Positions 8,613 to 18,617 of a stretch of DNA of 64,000 bases are shown here, one piece after another. The stretch is from positions 1-64,000 of the forward strand of contig JAGOSC010000001.1 in the NCBI GenBank assembly GCA_018062515.1. The letters are read 5' to 3'. The notes under the pieces were generated by a model. The model did not search any database. It was not told the origin of the DNA and saw nothing but the letters and a program-made list of their open reading frames with translations. The stretch comes from Candidatus Omnitrophota bacterium (GTDB taxonomy: Bacteria > Omnitrophota > Gorgyraeia > Zapsychrales > Zapsychraceae). Both the position numbers and the translations under genes were made by a program. Numbering within the stretch: the first letter of the stretch is position 1; the number at the start of each line of letters is the position of its first letter.

Positions 8613-10448
8613 ATGTCTACACCGCACACATTTCACGTTCCCGTCATGGGAACAGCCTTTTCAATCGACACACCTATCAAAGTTGCGCATTACGGAATAT
8701 CATCCGTCATTTCACTGGTTGATGATACCTTAATTGAACAAATGCGTCAATTTTATTGTCAAAAATACGGCGAACAATACGAGCCAATAACAAAATATGA
8801 TGAAGATTTTAGGGCCCGCCGAATCACCGCTTATCTGAACTTAATCGACAAGATTGTCAATCAGAAATTTGAAGCAGTCCGTAACTCTTGTTTTGAGATG
8901 GGAAGTGAAATCACCAAATATTTCGAAATGCTTGGTAATAATTCTCCTTTGAAAAAACTTTACAAGGAAATGTTAGCCACAGAAAATGCCTCCCTTAAAA
9001 TGGAGCTCCAAGCCCGCTTACGGCAATTGATGAAACCGGGCAGCATTGATGTTAATATCATGACAAAATTGGATCGCGCCAATTTTTCGCAAAAACGCGA
9101 AGAACTTTCTATTGAATTTTCCGATGCTCTCTCCGCTCTTCGGGGATATGCGCTAAGCACTGTAAGCTCAGCCATTGTGTTTTCCGCTGGTATCAATCGG
9201 CGATTATATAGTTATGTCGAAAAATTTGAAGGTTTTTTTGCCGACACTAAAGGTAAAATTAAGAAAAAAATCATTTTAAAAGTCAGCGATTATCGATCAT
9301 CCATCATTCAGGGAAAATTTTTTGCAAAAAAAGGTTTATGGATTTCCGAATTTAGAATTGAATCTGGTTTGAACTGCGGCGGCCATGCTTTTGCCTCCGA
9401 TGGTTTTCTCATGGGCCCCATCTTAGAAGAATTTAAAAAGAAAAAAGATGAGCTCGTTCAAATCCTTCATCAAACCTGTAATGAAGCTTTGCAAGCCAAT
9501 CAAAAACCACTCTTTTCATCACCTCACGAAATGCGTATTACGGCTCAGGGCGGTATTGGAACAGCACTTGAAGATAGCTTTTTACTCAATTATTACGATC
9601 TTGATGGCACAGGCTGGGCATCACCTTTTCTTCTATGTCCTGAGGTAACGAATGTCGACCTAGAAACATTGGATAAACTCGCAAAAGCCGGTGAAGCTGA
9701 CCTTTATTTAAGTAATGTTTCTCCTCTTGGTGTACCTTTTAATAATCTTAGAGACAGCCAAAGTGATGCTGAACGGAACCGCAAGATTGCAAGTGGAAAA
9801 CCAGGCAGCGCTTGTCCGAAAGGCCACTTGGTTTCCAATACTGAATTCACGGAAAAGCCAATTTGTACCGCGTCCCGTCAGTATCAAAAATTAAAGATTG
9901 AACAATTGGAGAAGTCCAATTTACCCGAACATGAATTCAAGAGGCAATTTAATACGGTCACCGATAAAGCCTGCATATGCCATGATCTAGGTTCCTCGGT
10001 GTTAGTAAAAAATGATATTCTTAAGCAAGGCGTGTCCTTCTTTACAGCAGTATGCCCGGGCCCGAATATTGCGTATTTTTCTAAAATTGTAACTTTGGAA
10101 GAAATGATTGGCCATATTTACGGACGATTGAACCTGCTAAACTCGACGTATCGTTCGAATATGTTTATCAATGAATTAAAAATGTATGTGGATTATTTTA
10201 TCAAGGAAGTCCATAAAACATTCCCGCAACCTACGGAAAAACAGACTGCTTATTTAAATGAATTTAAAAACAATATGTTAGATGGAGTTGAGTATTACAG
10301 AGGATTATTTCCAAAAATGGTTGAGGAAACCAAAAGTTACCGCGATCGGACATTAAAAGAATTGGAAGAGTTTAATCAGAAGATTCTTATTTTTGTCGGT
10401 CAGTACCCTACCATATTTAACACGGCACAGAACACGATTCCTGCCTAA
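8613..10448 (+). CDS. conserved-looking protein of unknown function, possible nitronate monooxygenase-like FMN barrel
   Basis: A 611-residue soluble protein without signal peptide or membrane segment. The start is the ATG 12 nt after AGGAG. The N-terminus (PVMGTAFSIDTPIKVAHYGI, then SVISLVDD) resembles the first strand-loop of an FMN TIM barrel. Two glycine motifs, GLNCGGHAFAS (252-262) and AQGGIGTALED (311-321), mirror the spacing and style of the EAGGH and GGI motifs of nitronate monooxygenases. An unusual cysteine set follows: C401, C418, C454, C456 and C481, in PGSACPKGH, CTASRQYQ, ACICHDLG and AVCPGPN, possibly a metal or Fe-S site. A helical insertion (about 60-240) separates the two barrel halves. 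I recall similar proteins only as uncharacterised. It is monocistronic and faces thiC tail to tail. Confidence 0.7.
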   Translation: MSTPHTFHVPVMGTAFSIDTPIKVAHYGISSVISLVDDTLIEQMRQFYCQKYGEQYEPITKYDEDFRARRITAYLNLIDKIVNQKFEAVRNSCFEMGSEITKYFEMLGNNSPLKKLYKEMLATENASLKMELQARLRQLMKPGSIDVNIMTKLDRANFSQKREELSIEFSDALSALRGYALSTVSSAIVFSAGINRRLYSYVEKFEGFFADTKGKIKKKIILKVSDYRSSIIQGKFFAKKGLWISEFRIESGLNCGGHAFASDGFLMGPILEEFKKKKDELVQILHQTCNEALQANQKPLFSSPHEMRITAQGGIGTALEDSFLLNYYDLDGTGWASPFLLCPEVTNVDLETLDKLAKAGEADLYLSNVSPLGVPFNNLRDSQSDAERNRKIASGKPGSACPKGHLVSNTEFTEKPICTASRQYQKLKIEQLEKSNLPEHEFKRQFNTVTDKACICHDLGSSVLVKNDILKQGVSFFTAVCPGPNIAYFSKIVTLEEMIGHIYGRLNLLNSTYRSNMFINELKMYVDYFIKEVHKTFPQPTEKQTAYLNEFKNNMLDGVEYYRGLFPKMVEETKSYRDRTLKELEEFNQKILIFVGQYPTIFNTAQNTIPA

Positions 10449-10450
10449 AA

Positions 10451-12304
<1,854 letters not shown>

Positions 12305-12350
12305 TCACAATGATGAAGATAAATACGGCAAGTAAAAGAAGAATCACGCA

Positions 12351-12683
12351 TTAACTAAAAGAAGTTCCGCAGCCGCAACTATTCGTCGCATTAGGATTCT
12401 TATATTGAAATCCGCTTTCTTTCAAAGTATCGATATAATCGATTTGTATCCCTGTTAAGAAAGGCACGCTTTCAGGATTGACGATAATTTTGAGATTTCC
12501 TTGATCGATGACGACGTCATTATCATACGGTTGCTTCTGAAATCGCATATCATAAGATAACCCTGCGCATCCGCCTGTGACAACACCGACCCGCAGATAA
12601 CTGCCTTCCTTATTTTCCTTCTTAGCCATACTCAATATTTTTTGCACGGCTGATTCGGTCAAATTTAAAATTTGTGTTTCCAT
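12351..12683 (-). CDS. A-type iron-sulfur cluster carrier (ErpA/IscA/SufA family)
   Basis: Small carrier that delivers Fe-S clusters to apoproteins, of which this region encodes many (BioB, ThiC, LeuC, IlvD, aconitase, ferredoxin). It is 110 residues from the ATG at 12683, chosen because AGGTG lies 6 nt upstream; the in-frame GTG at 12692 is part of that ribosome site. The three cluster cysteines are present: one in VTGGCAGLSYDM and two in the C-terminal CGCGTSF. ErpA, IscA and SufA cannot be told apart with confidence here. It is placed on its own promoter between thiC and the metal transporter. Confidence 0.9.
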   Translation of the reverse strand: METQILNLTESAVQKILSMAKKENKEGSYLRVGVVTGGCAGLSYDMRFQKQPYDNDVVIDQGNLKIIVNPESVPFLTGIQIDYIDTLKESGFQYKNPNATNSCGCGTSFS

Positions 12684-12716
12684 ATTTTTCACCTATAAAT
12701 TGTTATCTAATAAAAG

Positions 12717-12744
12717 AATATACCATAAGCAGAATATAAGTCAA
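12717..12744 (-). promoter_or_regulatory. promoter of the A-type carrier gene
   Basis: Minus strand TTGACT, 16 bp, TATATT with TGG before it (extended -10). Located 34 nt upstream of the ATG at 12683. Confidence 0.55.
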
Positions 12745-12771
12745 TTTGTACCTTAATTCTTAATGAAAATT

Positions 12772-13884
12772 TTATTGTTTAGAAAGGGAATTTTTAGCTT
12801 TTTCTCGCCCAAGCGGAGTTAAACTAAGTTTATCCCCTTGTTTTTTGATCAAACCATCCTGGATGGATTGGGCAATTACTTCTGAAGTATATTGATTATC
12901 CCAAAGCATATGTTCATTCATATGACTAACAATTTGTTCGGTTTCTTCCGCATGTGTCAATTCTGATTGCAATAAATGCACCGCCAATGTATCGGAAGCA
13001 AAATTCCATTTAGTCCATTTTTTTACAATAAATTTTGCCAACAAACCTCTTTCCGGCGAGAAAATAAAAACTAAGAAGAAAATAATTCCGCTAAAGGTAG
13101 CCATGGATCCGGCAATACTGGCATCGAGCCAATAGGCCATTAAATATCCACCAATGGCCGACATAATCCCCAGGACACCACTAATAACAATCATCCAACT
13201 CAATCGATCGGTAAGCAAGTAAGCCGCGGCCGGCGGGGCAATCATTAAAGCTACCACCAAAATTGACCCCACACTTTCAAAAGAACCGACGGCGGTGATG
13301 CTGACCATAGTCATTAACGCATAATTTAGAATTACCGGGATAAAACCTAATGTAGCGGCAAGTCCGGGATCAAATGTTGCAATTTTTAACTCTTTATAAA
13401 AGCACAAAATAAAAATGATATTAAGCACAAGAATTGTTCCTGTCACCCATATTGCCTGCGGCCCGAGATCAATTTCATTAATATACAAACGATTAAACGG
13501 TGTGAATGCAATTTCCCCGAATAAAATACATTCGGCATCTAAATGGATATCAGTAGCAAAACGATTTAATAATATGACGCCAACCGAGAATAAAAAAGGG
13601 AATACCAAACCAATCGCCGCATCTTCTTTTAATTTTCGTGTTTGTATAATTAACTCAGTTAAGGCTACTGTAACAATTCCCATCACAGCTGCTCCAAGGA
13701 TTAAGAAAGGTGACGCTAAATTTTTTGTGATAAAAAAAGCGACCACGATTCCTAGCAAAATCGCATGGCTAATGGCATCACTCATTAATGCAACTCGTCG
13801 TAAAACAAGAAAAACTCCCGGTAGCGCACAAGTTACGGCCGTCAGAGATGCCAAAATTATTATTTCAAATTGATGTGTCGACAA
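12772..13884 (-). CDS. metal ABC transporter permease with C-terminal winged-helix-like tail (TroD/MntB family)
   Basis: Inner-membrane permease of an ABC-3 (Mn/Zn/Fe) importer. It is 370 residues from a TTG at 13884 that follows AGGAG by 7 nt and overlaps the previous permease by 20 nt. The first ~285 residues contain about eight membrane helices with the family signature ALMSDAISHAILLGI. After the last helix (ending near SPERGLLAKF) comes a soluble tail of about 80 residues, with TSEVIAQSIQDGLIKKQGDK and SLTPLGREKAKNS, that reads like a DtxR/MntR-type winged helix. Ordinary permeases of this family end near 280-300 residues. The chlamydial YtgCR fusion is the closest parallel I know. The function of the tail is inferred. 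Confidence 0.85.
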   Translation of the reverse strand: MSTHQFEIIILASLTAVTCALPGVFLVLRRVALMSDAISHAILLGIVVAFFITKNLASPFLILGAAVMGIVTVALTELIIQTRKLKEDAAIGLVFPFLFSVGVILLNRFATDIHLDAECILFGEIAFTPFNRLYINEIDLGPQAIWVTGTILVLNIIFILCFYKELKIATFDPGLAATLGFIPVILNYALMTMVSITAVGSFESVGSILVVALMIAPPAAAYLLTDRLSWMIVISGVLGIMSAIGGYLMAYWLDASIAGSMATFSGIIFFLVFIFSPERGLLAKFIVKKWTKWNFASDTLAVHLLQSELTHAEETEQIVSHMNEHMLWDNQYTSEVIAQSIQDGLIKKQGDKLSLTPLGREKAKNSLSKQ

Positions 13885-14995
13885 TGATTCGCTCCTCAAA
13901 TTCGGTGGTTAACCGTTTTGCTTCATTTAAACCTTGACGGGTTAAGGCCCATTTTTTGTCTGGAAACTGTTTAGCCCAACCCTTTTTTCCAATTTCGTTC
14001 ATCGTCTGTTCAATAGCACCACGTCCAATCGCCTTTAAGGCGGTAATATCATGCGGATGAAACGGGTTGGTATTGATTTCCGAGAATAAAAGTAAATTTT
14101 TTAACATCGTTGTTGTGTGAATTTGTTTTCTATTTTTCTCGGCGCGGAACCAATCCCAAACCAATCCTCGATTAGGAGCTAAGGCCAAAGAAAATAAAAC
14201 AAATATACTCAAAAATACGACGATCATTGGCCCCGTTGGTAAATTGAGAAAAATACTGCTGGCCAGCGCACCACTCACTCCTGAAATAGCACCAAACATA
14301 GCGGAAATAATAACCATGCCACTAAGGCGATCAGTCCATTGTCGGGCCGCTGCCGCTGGAGCCACAAGCATCGCACTCATCAGAACAACACCAACTGTTT
14401 GCAAGCCAATGACAATCGACGCTACTATTAAAGTCGTTAATAAGATATCAAGAAATCGTACATTAATACCCATGCTTCTGGCAAAATCAGCGTCGAAGAT
14501 GACCAATTTAAATTCTTTCCAATAAAGTATTAACGCTGAAAAAATTATCAGGCTTAAAACTAACATCGTGATCACGTCGGATTTTAAAAGTGTAGCCGCA
14601 TTGCCAAAAAGAAATTTGTCTAACCCTGCTTTAGTCGAGGTTGGAAGTTTTTGAACAATCGTAAGAAGAACTAAACCAAATCCAAAAAAAACCGATAACA
14701 CTATTCCTAAAGCTGAATCTTTCTTGATGCGGGATGTGTTGGTGATGAGCATAATCAACAAAGTTCCAATCCAACCGGATAATCCAGCGCCGATTAATAA
14801 AACGAGTGGATTTTTACTTTCGGTAATTAAAAACGCCAAACACACACCGGGTAAAGTCGCATGACTGATCGCATCGCCCAAAAGACTTTGCCGTCTTAAA
14901 ACAGCAAAGGCACCTAAACTTCCCGCCGTGATTCCTAAGACTAAAGAGCCCAGCAAAACGATTTGCACTGTATAATTCGAAAATAAATCAATCAT
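13865..14995 (-). CDS. metal ABC transporter permease with C-terminal winged-helix-like tail (TroC family)
   Basis: First of two permeases of the same importer. It is 376 residues from the ATG at 14995, preceded by AAGGA and overlapping the ATPase gene by 8 nt. The membrane part shows the signature [19 protein letters not shown] and about eight to nine helices, ending at [11 protein letters not shown] near residue 287. The C-terminal ~85 residues ([51 protein letters not shown]) form a second DtxR-like helix-turn-helix and wing pattern. Both permeases thus carry the same kind of tail, which is the notable feature of this operon. Confidence 0.87.
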   Translation of the reverse strand: MIDLFSNYTVQIVLLGSLVLGITAGSLGAFAVLRRQSLLGDAISHATLPGVCLAFLITESKNPLVLLIGAGLSGWIGTLLIMLITNTSRIKKDSALGIVLSVFFGFGLVLLTIVQKLPTSTKAGLDKFLFGNAATLLKSDVITMLVLSLIIFSALILYWKEFKLVIFDADFARSMGINVRFLDILLTTLIVASIVIGLQTVGVVLMSAMLVAPAAAARQWTDRLSGMVIISAMFGAISGVSGALASSIFLNLPTGPMIVVFLSIFVLFSLALAPNRGLVWDWFRAEKNRKQIHTTTMLKNLLLFSEINTNPFHPHDITALKAIGRGAIEQTMNEIGKKGWAKQFPDKKWALTRQGLNEAKRLTTEFEERIIVDTSI

Positions 14996-15764
14996 GTTGA
15001 TCTTCCTTAACTTCATCCACACCAGCTAAAAATGCCGCCCGACCACCGTATGTTCGTCGCAGGTTTTCCTTAGTCAAAACATCGGTTACTTTTCCTAACG
15101 CCACCGCCCTCACGTTCAATAGTAAAACATGATCAAAATATTCTCTTAATGTTTGTAAATCATGATGCACACAAATAACTGTTTTCCCCTTTTTTCGTAA
15201 ATCACGTAAAAGAGTGATAATACTTTTCTCCGTCGTGGCATCCACCCCGGCAAAAGGTTCATCCATCAGGTAAATCGGCGCATCCTGGATAAAAGCACGA
15301 GCAATAAATACCCTTTGTTGCTGTCCACCTGAAAGCTGACTAATTTGTCGATTGATAAAGTCCTTCATTCCTACCTTCTCTAAACATTCCATCGCCAAAT
15401 TTCTATCCGCCTGCGTCGGCCTTTTAAACCAGCCTAAATGTCCATATCGTCCCATCAAAACAACGTCTAGAACATTCGTCGGAAAATCCCAATCGACACT
15501 TCCTCTTTGCGGCACATACCCAACCAACTTAGCTTGAGCACGATAATTTTGTCCTAAAACCAATACACGGCCCGCCGCTGGTTTGATCAAACCGAGAATG
15601 GCTTTGATTAAGGTTGATTTTCCGGCGCCATTCGGACCGACAATGGCCAACATACTTTCTTTCGGAGCCTGAAAATCCACGTCCCATAAAACCGGTTTTT
15701 CCTGATAGGCCACAGTTAAGTCCGTGACATCAATTGCATATGTTTCCTGAATTGTTGGATTCAT
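14988..15764 (-). CDS. metal ABC transporter ATPase
   Basis: Cytoplasmic ATPase of the ABC-3 metal importer, 258 residues. Walker A is [17 protein letters not shown] (about 43-59), the Q-loop is near [12 protein letters not shown], the ABC signature is [11 protein letters not shown] and Walker B is [13 protein letters not shown], followed by the switch His in CVHHDL. VPQRxxVDWDFP is typical for Mn/Zn/Fe importers (MntA, TroB, ZnuC). It is preceded by the substrate-binding protein with a 6-nt gap and overlaps the first permease by 8 nt, so these genes are one operon. Confidence 0.93.
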   Translation of the reverse strand: MNPTIQETYAIDVTDLTVAYQEKPVLWDVDFQAPKESMLAIVGPNGAGKSTLIKAILGLIKPAAGRVLVLGQNYRAQAKLVGYVPQRGSVDWDFPTNVLDVVLMGRYGHLGWFKRPTQADRNLAMECLEKVGMKDFINRQISQLSGGQQQRVFIARAFIQDAPIYLMDEPFAGVDATTEKSIITLLRDLRKKGKTVICVHHDLQTLREYFDHVLLLNVRAVALGKVTDVLTKENLRRTYGGRAAFLAGVDEVKEDQHD

Positions 15765-15770
15765 AAAGCC

Positions 15771-16700
15771 CTATTCCTTTAAATTGTCGACGATCGTATT
15801 AATATTATGAGTTACCATGCCTATATATGTTCCTTCAAATGTTTTTTGATCACCCATGGCATCAGAAAATAATTCACCGCCGATCTTTACATCCCACCCA
15901 TTGGATTTAACCGCTTCAACCACCGCTTGAATATTTCGGATAGGAACAGATGATTCCACAAAAATAGACTTAATTTTTTTATCAGCAATGAATTTGGCTA
16001 GACGAATTACATCGGCGGCACCAGCTTGAGACTCCGTAGAAACACCCTGCAGTCCGACTACTTCAAATCCATATCGTCGACCAAAATAACGAAAAGCATC
16101 ATGAGCGGTCACGAGAATGCGCTGTTCTCGAGGAAGTTCCGCAGCTTTAGTCGACACATACCTATCCAATTGATCAAGTTCAGACAAGTATTTATTGGCC
16201 CGTTGCTGATATTGCGCAGTATTCTTTGGATCAGCCTTTATAAGTGTGTCGCGTACTTGCTCAGCCACCATTTTCCAAAACGTGACATCAAACCACACAT
16301 GCGGGTCATAATGATTTTTAAAAGTCTCACTTTCTAATAAATTTTCCTTTGGAAGTGTGTCTGCCAAACCGACGACAATTTTCTGACGCTGTAATTTTTC
16401 AAATATGTGTTCCATTTTGGCTTCAAGGAAAAGACCACTGAAAAAAATAATATCTGCTTCGGTTAATTTTCTCACATCACTCTCGGTTGCCTTATAAAGA
16501 TGTGGATCTACTCCCGGCCCCATTAATCCAATAGCCGTGATATCTTCTCCGCCGATATTAATGACAATGTCATTAATTTGTCCTATTGTGGAAACAACCG
16601 TCAATTTTGATGTTTTCGCCTGGACAGATGATATAAGACTGAAGCTTGCAAATACGATGATTAAAAAACATTTTTTAAAAAAACTAAAATTTAAATTCAT
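15771..16700 (-). CDS. metal-binding periplasmic protein (TroA/ZnuA/MntC family, cluster A-I)
   Basis: Captures a divalent metal in the periplasm for the ABC importer. It is 309 residues from the ATG at 16700, which follows AAGGAAGGG and opens a signal peptide (MNLNFSFFKKCFLIIVFASF, then SLISSVQA). Likely metal ligands are the His in GVDPHLYK, the His in YDPHVWFD, the His in TAHDAFRYFGRRYG and the Asp in ELFSDAMG. There is no His-rich loop, which argues against a ZnuA-type zinc protein, while a third His instead of Glu is TroA-like. Mn, Zn or Fe cannot be decided from sequence. Confidence 0.88.
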   Translation of the reverse strand: MNLNFSFFKKCFLIIVFASFSLISSVQAKTSKLTVVSTIGQINDIVINIGGEDITAIGLMGPGVDPHLYKATESDVRKLTEADIIFFSGLFLEAKMEHIFEKLQRQKIVVGLADTLPKENLLESETFKNHYDPHVWFDVTFWKMVAEQVRDTLIKADPKNTAQYQQRANKYLSELDQLDRYVSTKAAELPREQRILVTAHDAFRYFGRRYGFEVVGLQGVSTESQAGAADVIRLAKFIADKKIKSIFVESSVPIRNIQAVVEAVKSNGWDVKIGGELFSDAMGDQKTFEGTYIGMVTHNINTIVDNLKE

Positions 16701-16714
16701 TTTTCCCTTCCTTA

Positions 16715-17155
16715 TTATTCCTGACATTTTTTGCAAAAACCGTAAAAATGTAGCTCATGACCAATAATTTTAAAACCATGAGATTTTAATTGTGAAATAT
16801 ACCGATGTTCTTCGCCTAGATCATTTAACTCAATAAACTCTCCGCAGCGAATACAACGAGCATGATGATGTAACTTTTCATCATAAACATGTTCATAGTG
16901 AATATGTTTTTCACCAAAGGCCGTTTCCCGAATAACCCCAGCCTCCCGCAGTTCTTTCAAACTACGATAAATCGTTGCCCGCGACACTTTTCTGTGATGT
17001 TTAGCGCAGTATCGAACCAGCTCTTCAGCCGCGAAATGGCCATGTGTTTGCATAATTTCTTCAAACACTTCTTCCCGGCCCTTTGTCATCCTTAGATTCG
17101 AGTCTTCTAAATAACGGACAAATTTATTCTTTTCCTTTTTTATACGCTCATCCAT
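16715..17155 (-). CDS. Fur-family metalloregulator
   Basis: Transcription regulator, probably controlling the metal importer that follows. It is 146 residues from the ATG at 17155; an in-frame TTG 12 nt upstream is not preferred. The N-terminal winged helix contains LRMTKGREEVFEEI and SRATIYRSLKELREAGVI. The dimerisation domain has HYEHVYDEKLHHHARCIRC and a C-terminal pair in FCKKCQE, so the structural Cys4 zinc site (two CxxC) is complete. Fur, Zur and Mur are not distinguishable. It is first in the operon and sits directly upstream of the binding protein (14-nt gap), which fits autoregulation through the palindromes at 17174-17195. Confidence 0.92.
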   Translation of the reverse strand: MDERIKKEKNKFVRYLEDSNLRMTKGREEVFEEIMQTHGHFAAEELVRYCAKHHRKVSRATIYRSLKELREAGVIRETAFGEKHIHYEHVYDEKLHHHARCIRCGEFIELNDLGEEHRYISQLKSHGFKIIGHELHFYGFCKKCQE

Positions 17156-17173
17156 AATATTTTCCAATTATGA

Positions 17174-17204
17174 GATAGTGTATCATTTTAAAATGTAAAA
17201 TCAA
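17174..17204 (-). promoter_or_regulatory. fur-metal importer promoter with two palindromes (possible operator)
   Basis: Minus strand TTGATT (17199-17204), 16 bp, TACACT (17177-17182) with TGA just before it. A perfect 12-bp palindrome CATTTTAAAATG (17184-17195) fills the spacer, and GATA-GTG-TATC (17174-17184) covers the -10 box. The position suits a repressor site for the adjacent Fur-family protein. Neither palindrome is a textbook Fur or Zur box. Confidence 0.45.
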
Positions 17205-17238
17205 GCTCATTTTTATTCTATTTTTTATTCTTGAATGA

Positions 17239-17796
17239 TTATAACCACTTAATGGAACAGCCCATGGCGGGTTTTTGATCGGGATTAATGTTGCGGCCCA
17301 TTGAATAATCATCGATGGCGGATTTTAATTCTTGTCTTTTAACTTTTGATTCATCCTGCCAATTGTCATCAAAGCGTCCATGATAAATTAATCGACGACG
17401 ATCATCATAAAAATAAATATCCGGTGTGCAGCGGGCATCTAATAATTTCGCCACCTTTTGTGCCGAATCAACAAGATATGGAAACGGAATACCCCACTCT
17501 TCAGTCTTCAACTTCATCTGAATGGGGCTATCTAAAGGGTAATCCGGATGAATATTGGGATTAATCGCGACAATAGAAATTCCAAATCGGCTGGCATACC
17601 GATGCAGCTGAATTAATCTTGGCCAAACTGCCTTTGCATAGGGACAATGATTGCACATAAACGCAACGATTAATCCCTTAGTATAATTTTGTTGAAAAAA
17701 ACTGTCAGAATTAAAAACTTTCTTTTTCGCATCTTTTAACTCAAACGCTGGAAGGTTGGTACCGAGTGGTATAGGAATGGAATTAACAAGGGCCAT
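17239..17796 (-). CDS. thioredoxin-like/AhpC-TSA family protein
   Basis: A 185-residue cytoplasmic thioredoxin-fold protein. The active-site motif is C48-N-H-C51-PYAKAVWPR, giving a CxxC where typical peroxiredoxins have a TxxC. The later VAINPNIHPDYPLDS and the C-terminal PAMGCSIKW are hallmarks of a widespread but poorly characterised redoxin family, of which I recognise the pattern but no defined substrate. The start ATG follows GGAGAG. It is single-gene, diverges from the hydrolase at 17956, and has a nearly consensus promoter, so it may be well expressed. Confidence 0.85.
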   Translation of the reverse strand: MALVNSIPIPLGTNLPAFELKDAKKKVFNSDSFFQQNYTKGLIVAFMCNHCPYAKAVWPRLIQLHRYASRFGISIVAINPNIHPDYPLDSPIQMKLKTEEWGIPFPYLVDSAQKVAKLLDARCTPDIYFYDDRRRLIYHGRFDDNWQDESKVKRQELKSAIDDYSMGRNINPDQKPAMGCSIKWL

Positions 17797-17816
17797 AAGA
17801 TTCTCTCCGATGAATT

Positions 17817-17844
17817 ATTATAAAATGACGACATTAATTGTCAA
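17817..17844 (-). promoter_or_regulatory. strong promoter of the thioredoxin-like gene
   Basis: Minus strand TTGACA, 16 bp, TATAAT: both hexamers match consensus. GACAATTAATGTC, with GACA/TGTC arms, starts inside the -35 box and runs into the spacer. Confidence 0.65.
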
Positions 17845-17885
17845 GGAATAGAATCCTTTAGACGAGATTTAAAATCGCAAAGGCA

Positions 17886-17913
17886 TTGATGAATCAGTAC
17901 AATATTGTATAAT
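17886..17913 (+). promoter_or_regulatory. promoter of the metallo-hydrolase/MFS pair
   Basis: Plus strand TTGATG, 16 bp, TATAAT (17908-17913). It lies inside the longest possible frame of the next gene, which supports the downstream ATG at 17956 as the real start. Confidence 0.5.
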
Positions 17914-17955
17914 GATAAAAAAATTGTGAATACCAATGATTACAGTGAGTGGAAA

Positions 17956-18612
17956 ATGACCTTACCAGAACATCTTATCCTTCATCAAATGCAACTCGGC
18001 CCCATGGCGAATTTCCTTTATTTCTTAGGCGATCTAAGAACAAAGGAAATAGCTGTTATTGATCCTGCTTGGGATGTCGATTACCTCTGTGAAAAAGCTA
18101 AAAAACACGGCTATACGATTAAAAGTATTTTTCTCACGCACGGTCATGGTGACCATGTGAACGGTTTAAAAGAAATATTGTCCCGGCACAATGTACCAGC
18201 ATACATTTCAAAGCATGAAGCCCCCTTTCTTAAACCTAAACATAAAAATATTGTGGAAGTTGAAAGTAATCAAGTTTTAAAATTAGGCGGGCTTGAGTTT
18301 AAATGTCTTTTAACACCAGGCCATACACCAGGCTGTCAAAGTTTTCTACATCAAAATGTGATGATTTCCGGTGATGCTATGTTCATTGATGGCTGCGGAC
18401 GCTGCGATCTTCCCGGTGGAGATCCAAAGATTATGTACAACACTTTATACAACGTTATTATGAAACTTCCGGATGATACAATGATTTTTCCCGGCCATGA
18501 TTACGGTCCCACTCCGTTTGCCACCCTGAAACAACAAAAAGAAACTAATCCCTATCTCACTTGCCGTTCTGAAGAAGAGTTTTTAGTTCACCGCATGGGC
18601 TTTAGCTACTAA
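17956..18612 (+). CDS. metallo-beta-lactamase-fold hydrolase (glyoxalase II-like)
   Basis: A 218-residue zinc hydrolase of the glyoxalase II / persulfide dioxygenase branch. Metal ligands are seen in THGHGDHVNG, in LTPGHTPGCQS, in SGDAMF and in FPGHDYGPTP. The segment DGCGRCDLPGGDP followed by MYNTLYNVIMKLPDDT is like the conserved GxGRxDxxGGD region of this branch. The ATG at 17956 is preferred because the consensus -10 box lies upstream within the longer frame. The substrate is unknown; hydroxyacylglutathione-type thioester, persulfide and simple lactone substrates all remain possible. It is followed 5 nt later by an MFS transporter, so the two are probably co-transcribed. Confidence 0.82.
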   Translation: MTLPEHLILHQMQLGPMANFLYFLGDLRTKEIAVIDPAWDVDYLCEKAKKHGYTIKSIFLTHGHGDHVNGLKEILSRHNVPAYISKHEAPFLKPKHKNIVEVESNQVLKLGGLEFKCLLTPGHTPGCQSFLHQNVMISGDAMFIDGCGRCDLPGGDPKIMYNTLYNVIMKLPDDTMIFPGHDYGPTPFATLKQQKETNPYLTCRSEEEFLVHRMGFSY

Positions 18613-18617
18613 ATGGC

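Noticed and set aside
17905..17955. N-terminal extension of the metallo-hydrolase from a TTG
   Set aside because: The extension overlaps the consensus TATAAT box and adds residues without family resemblance.
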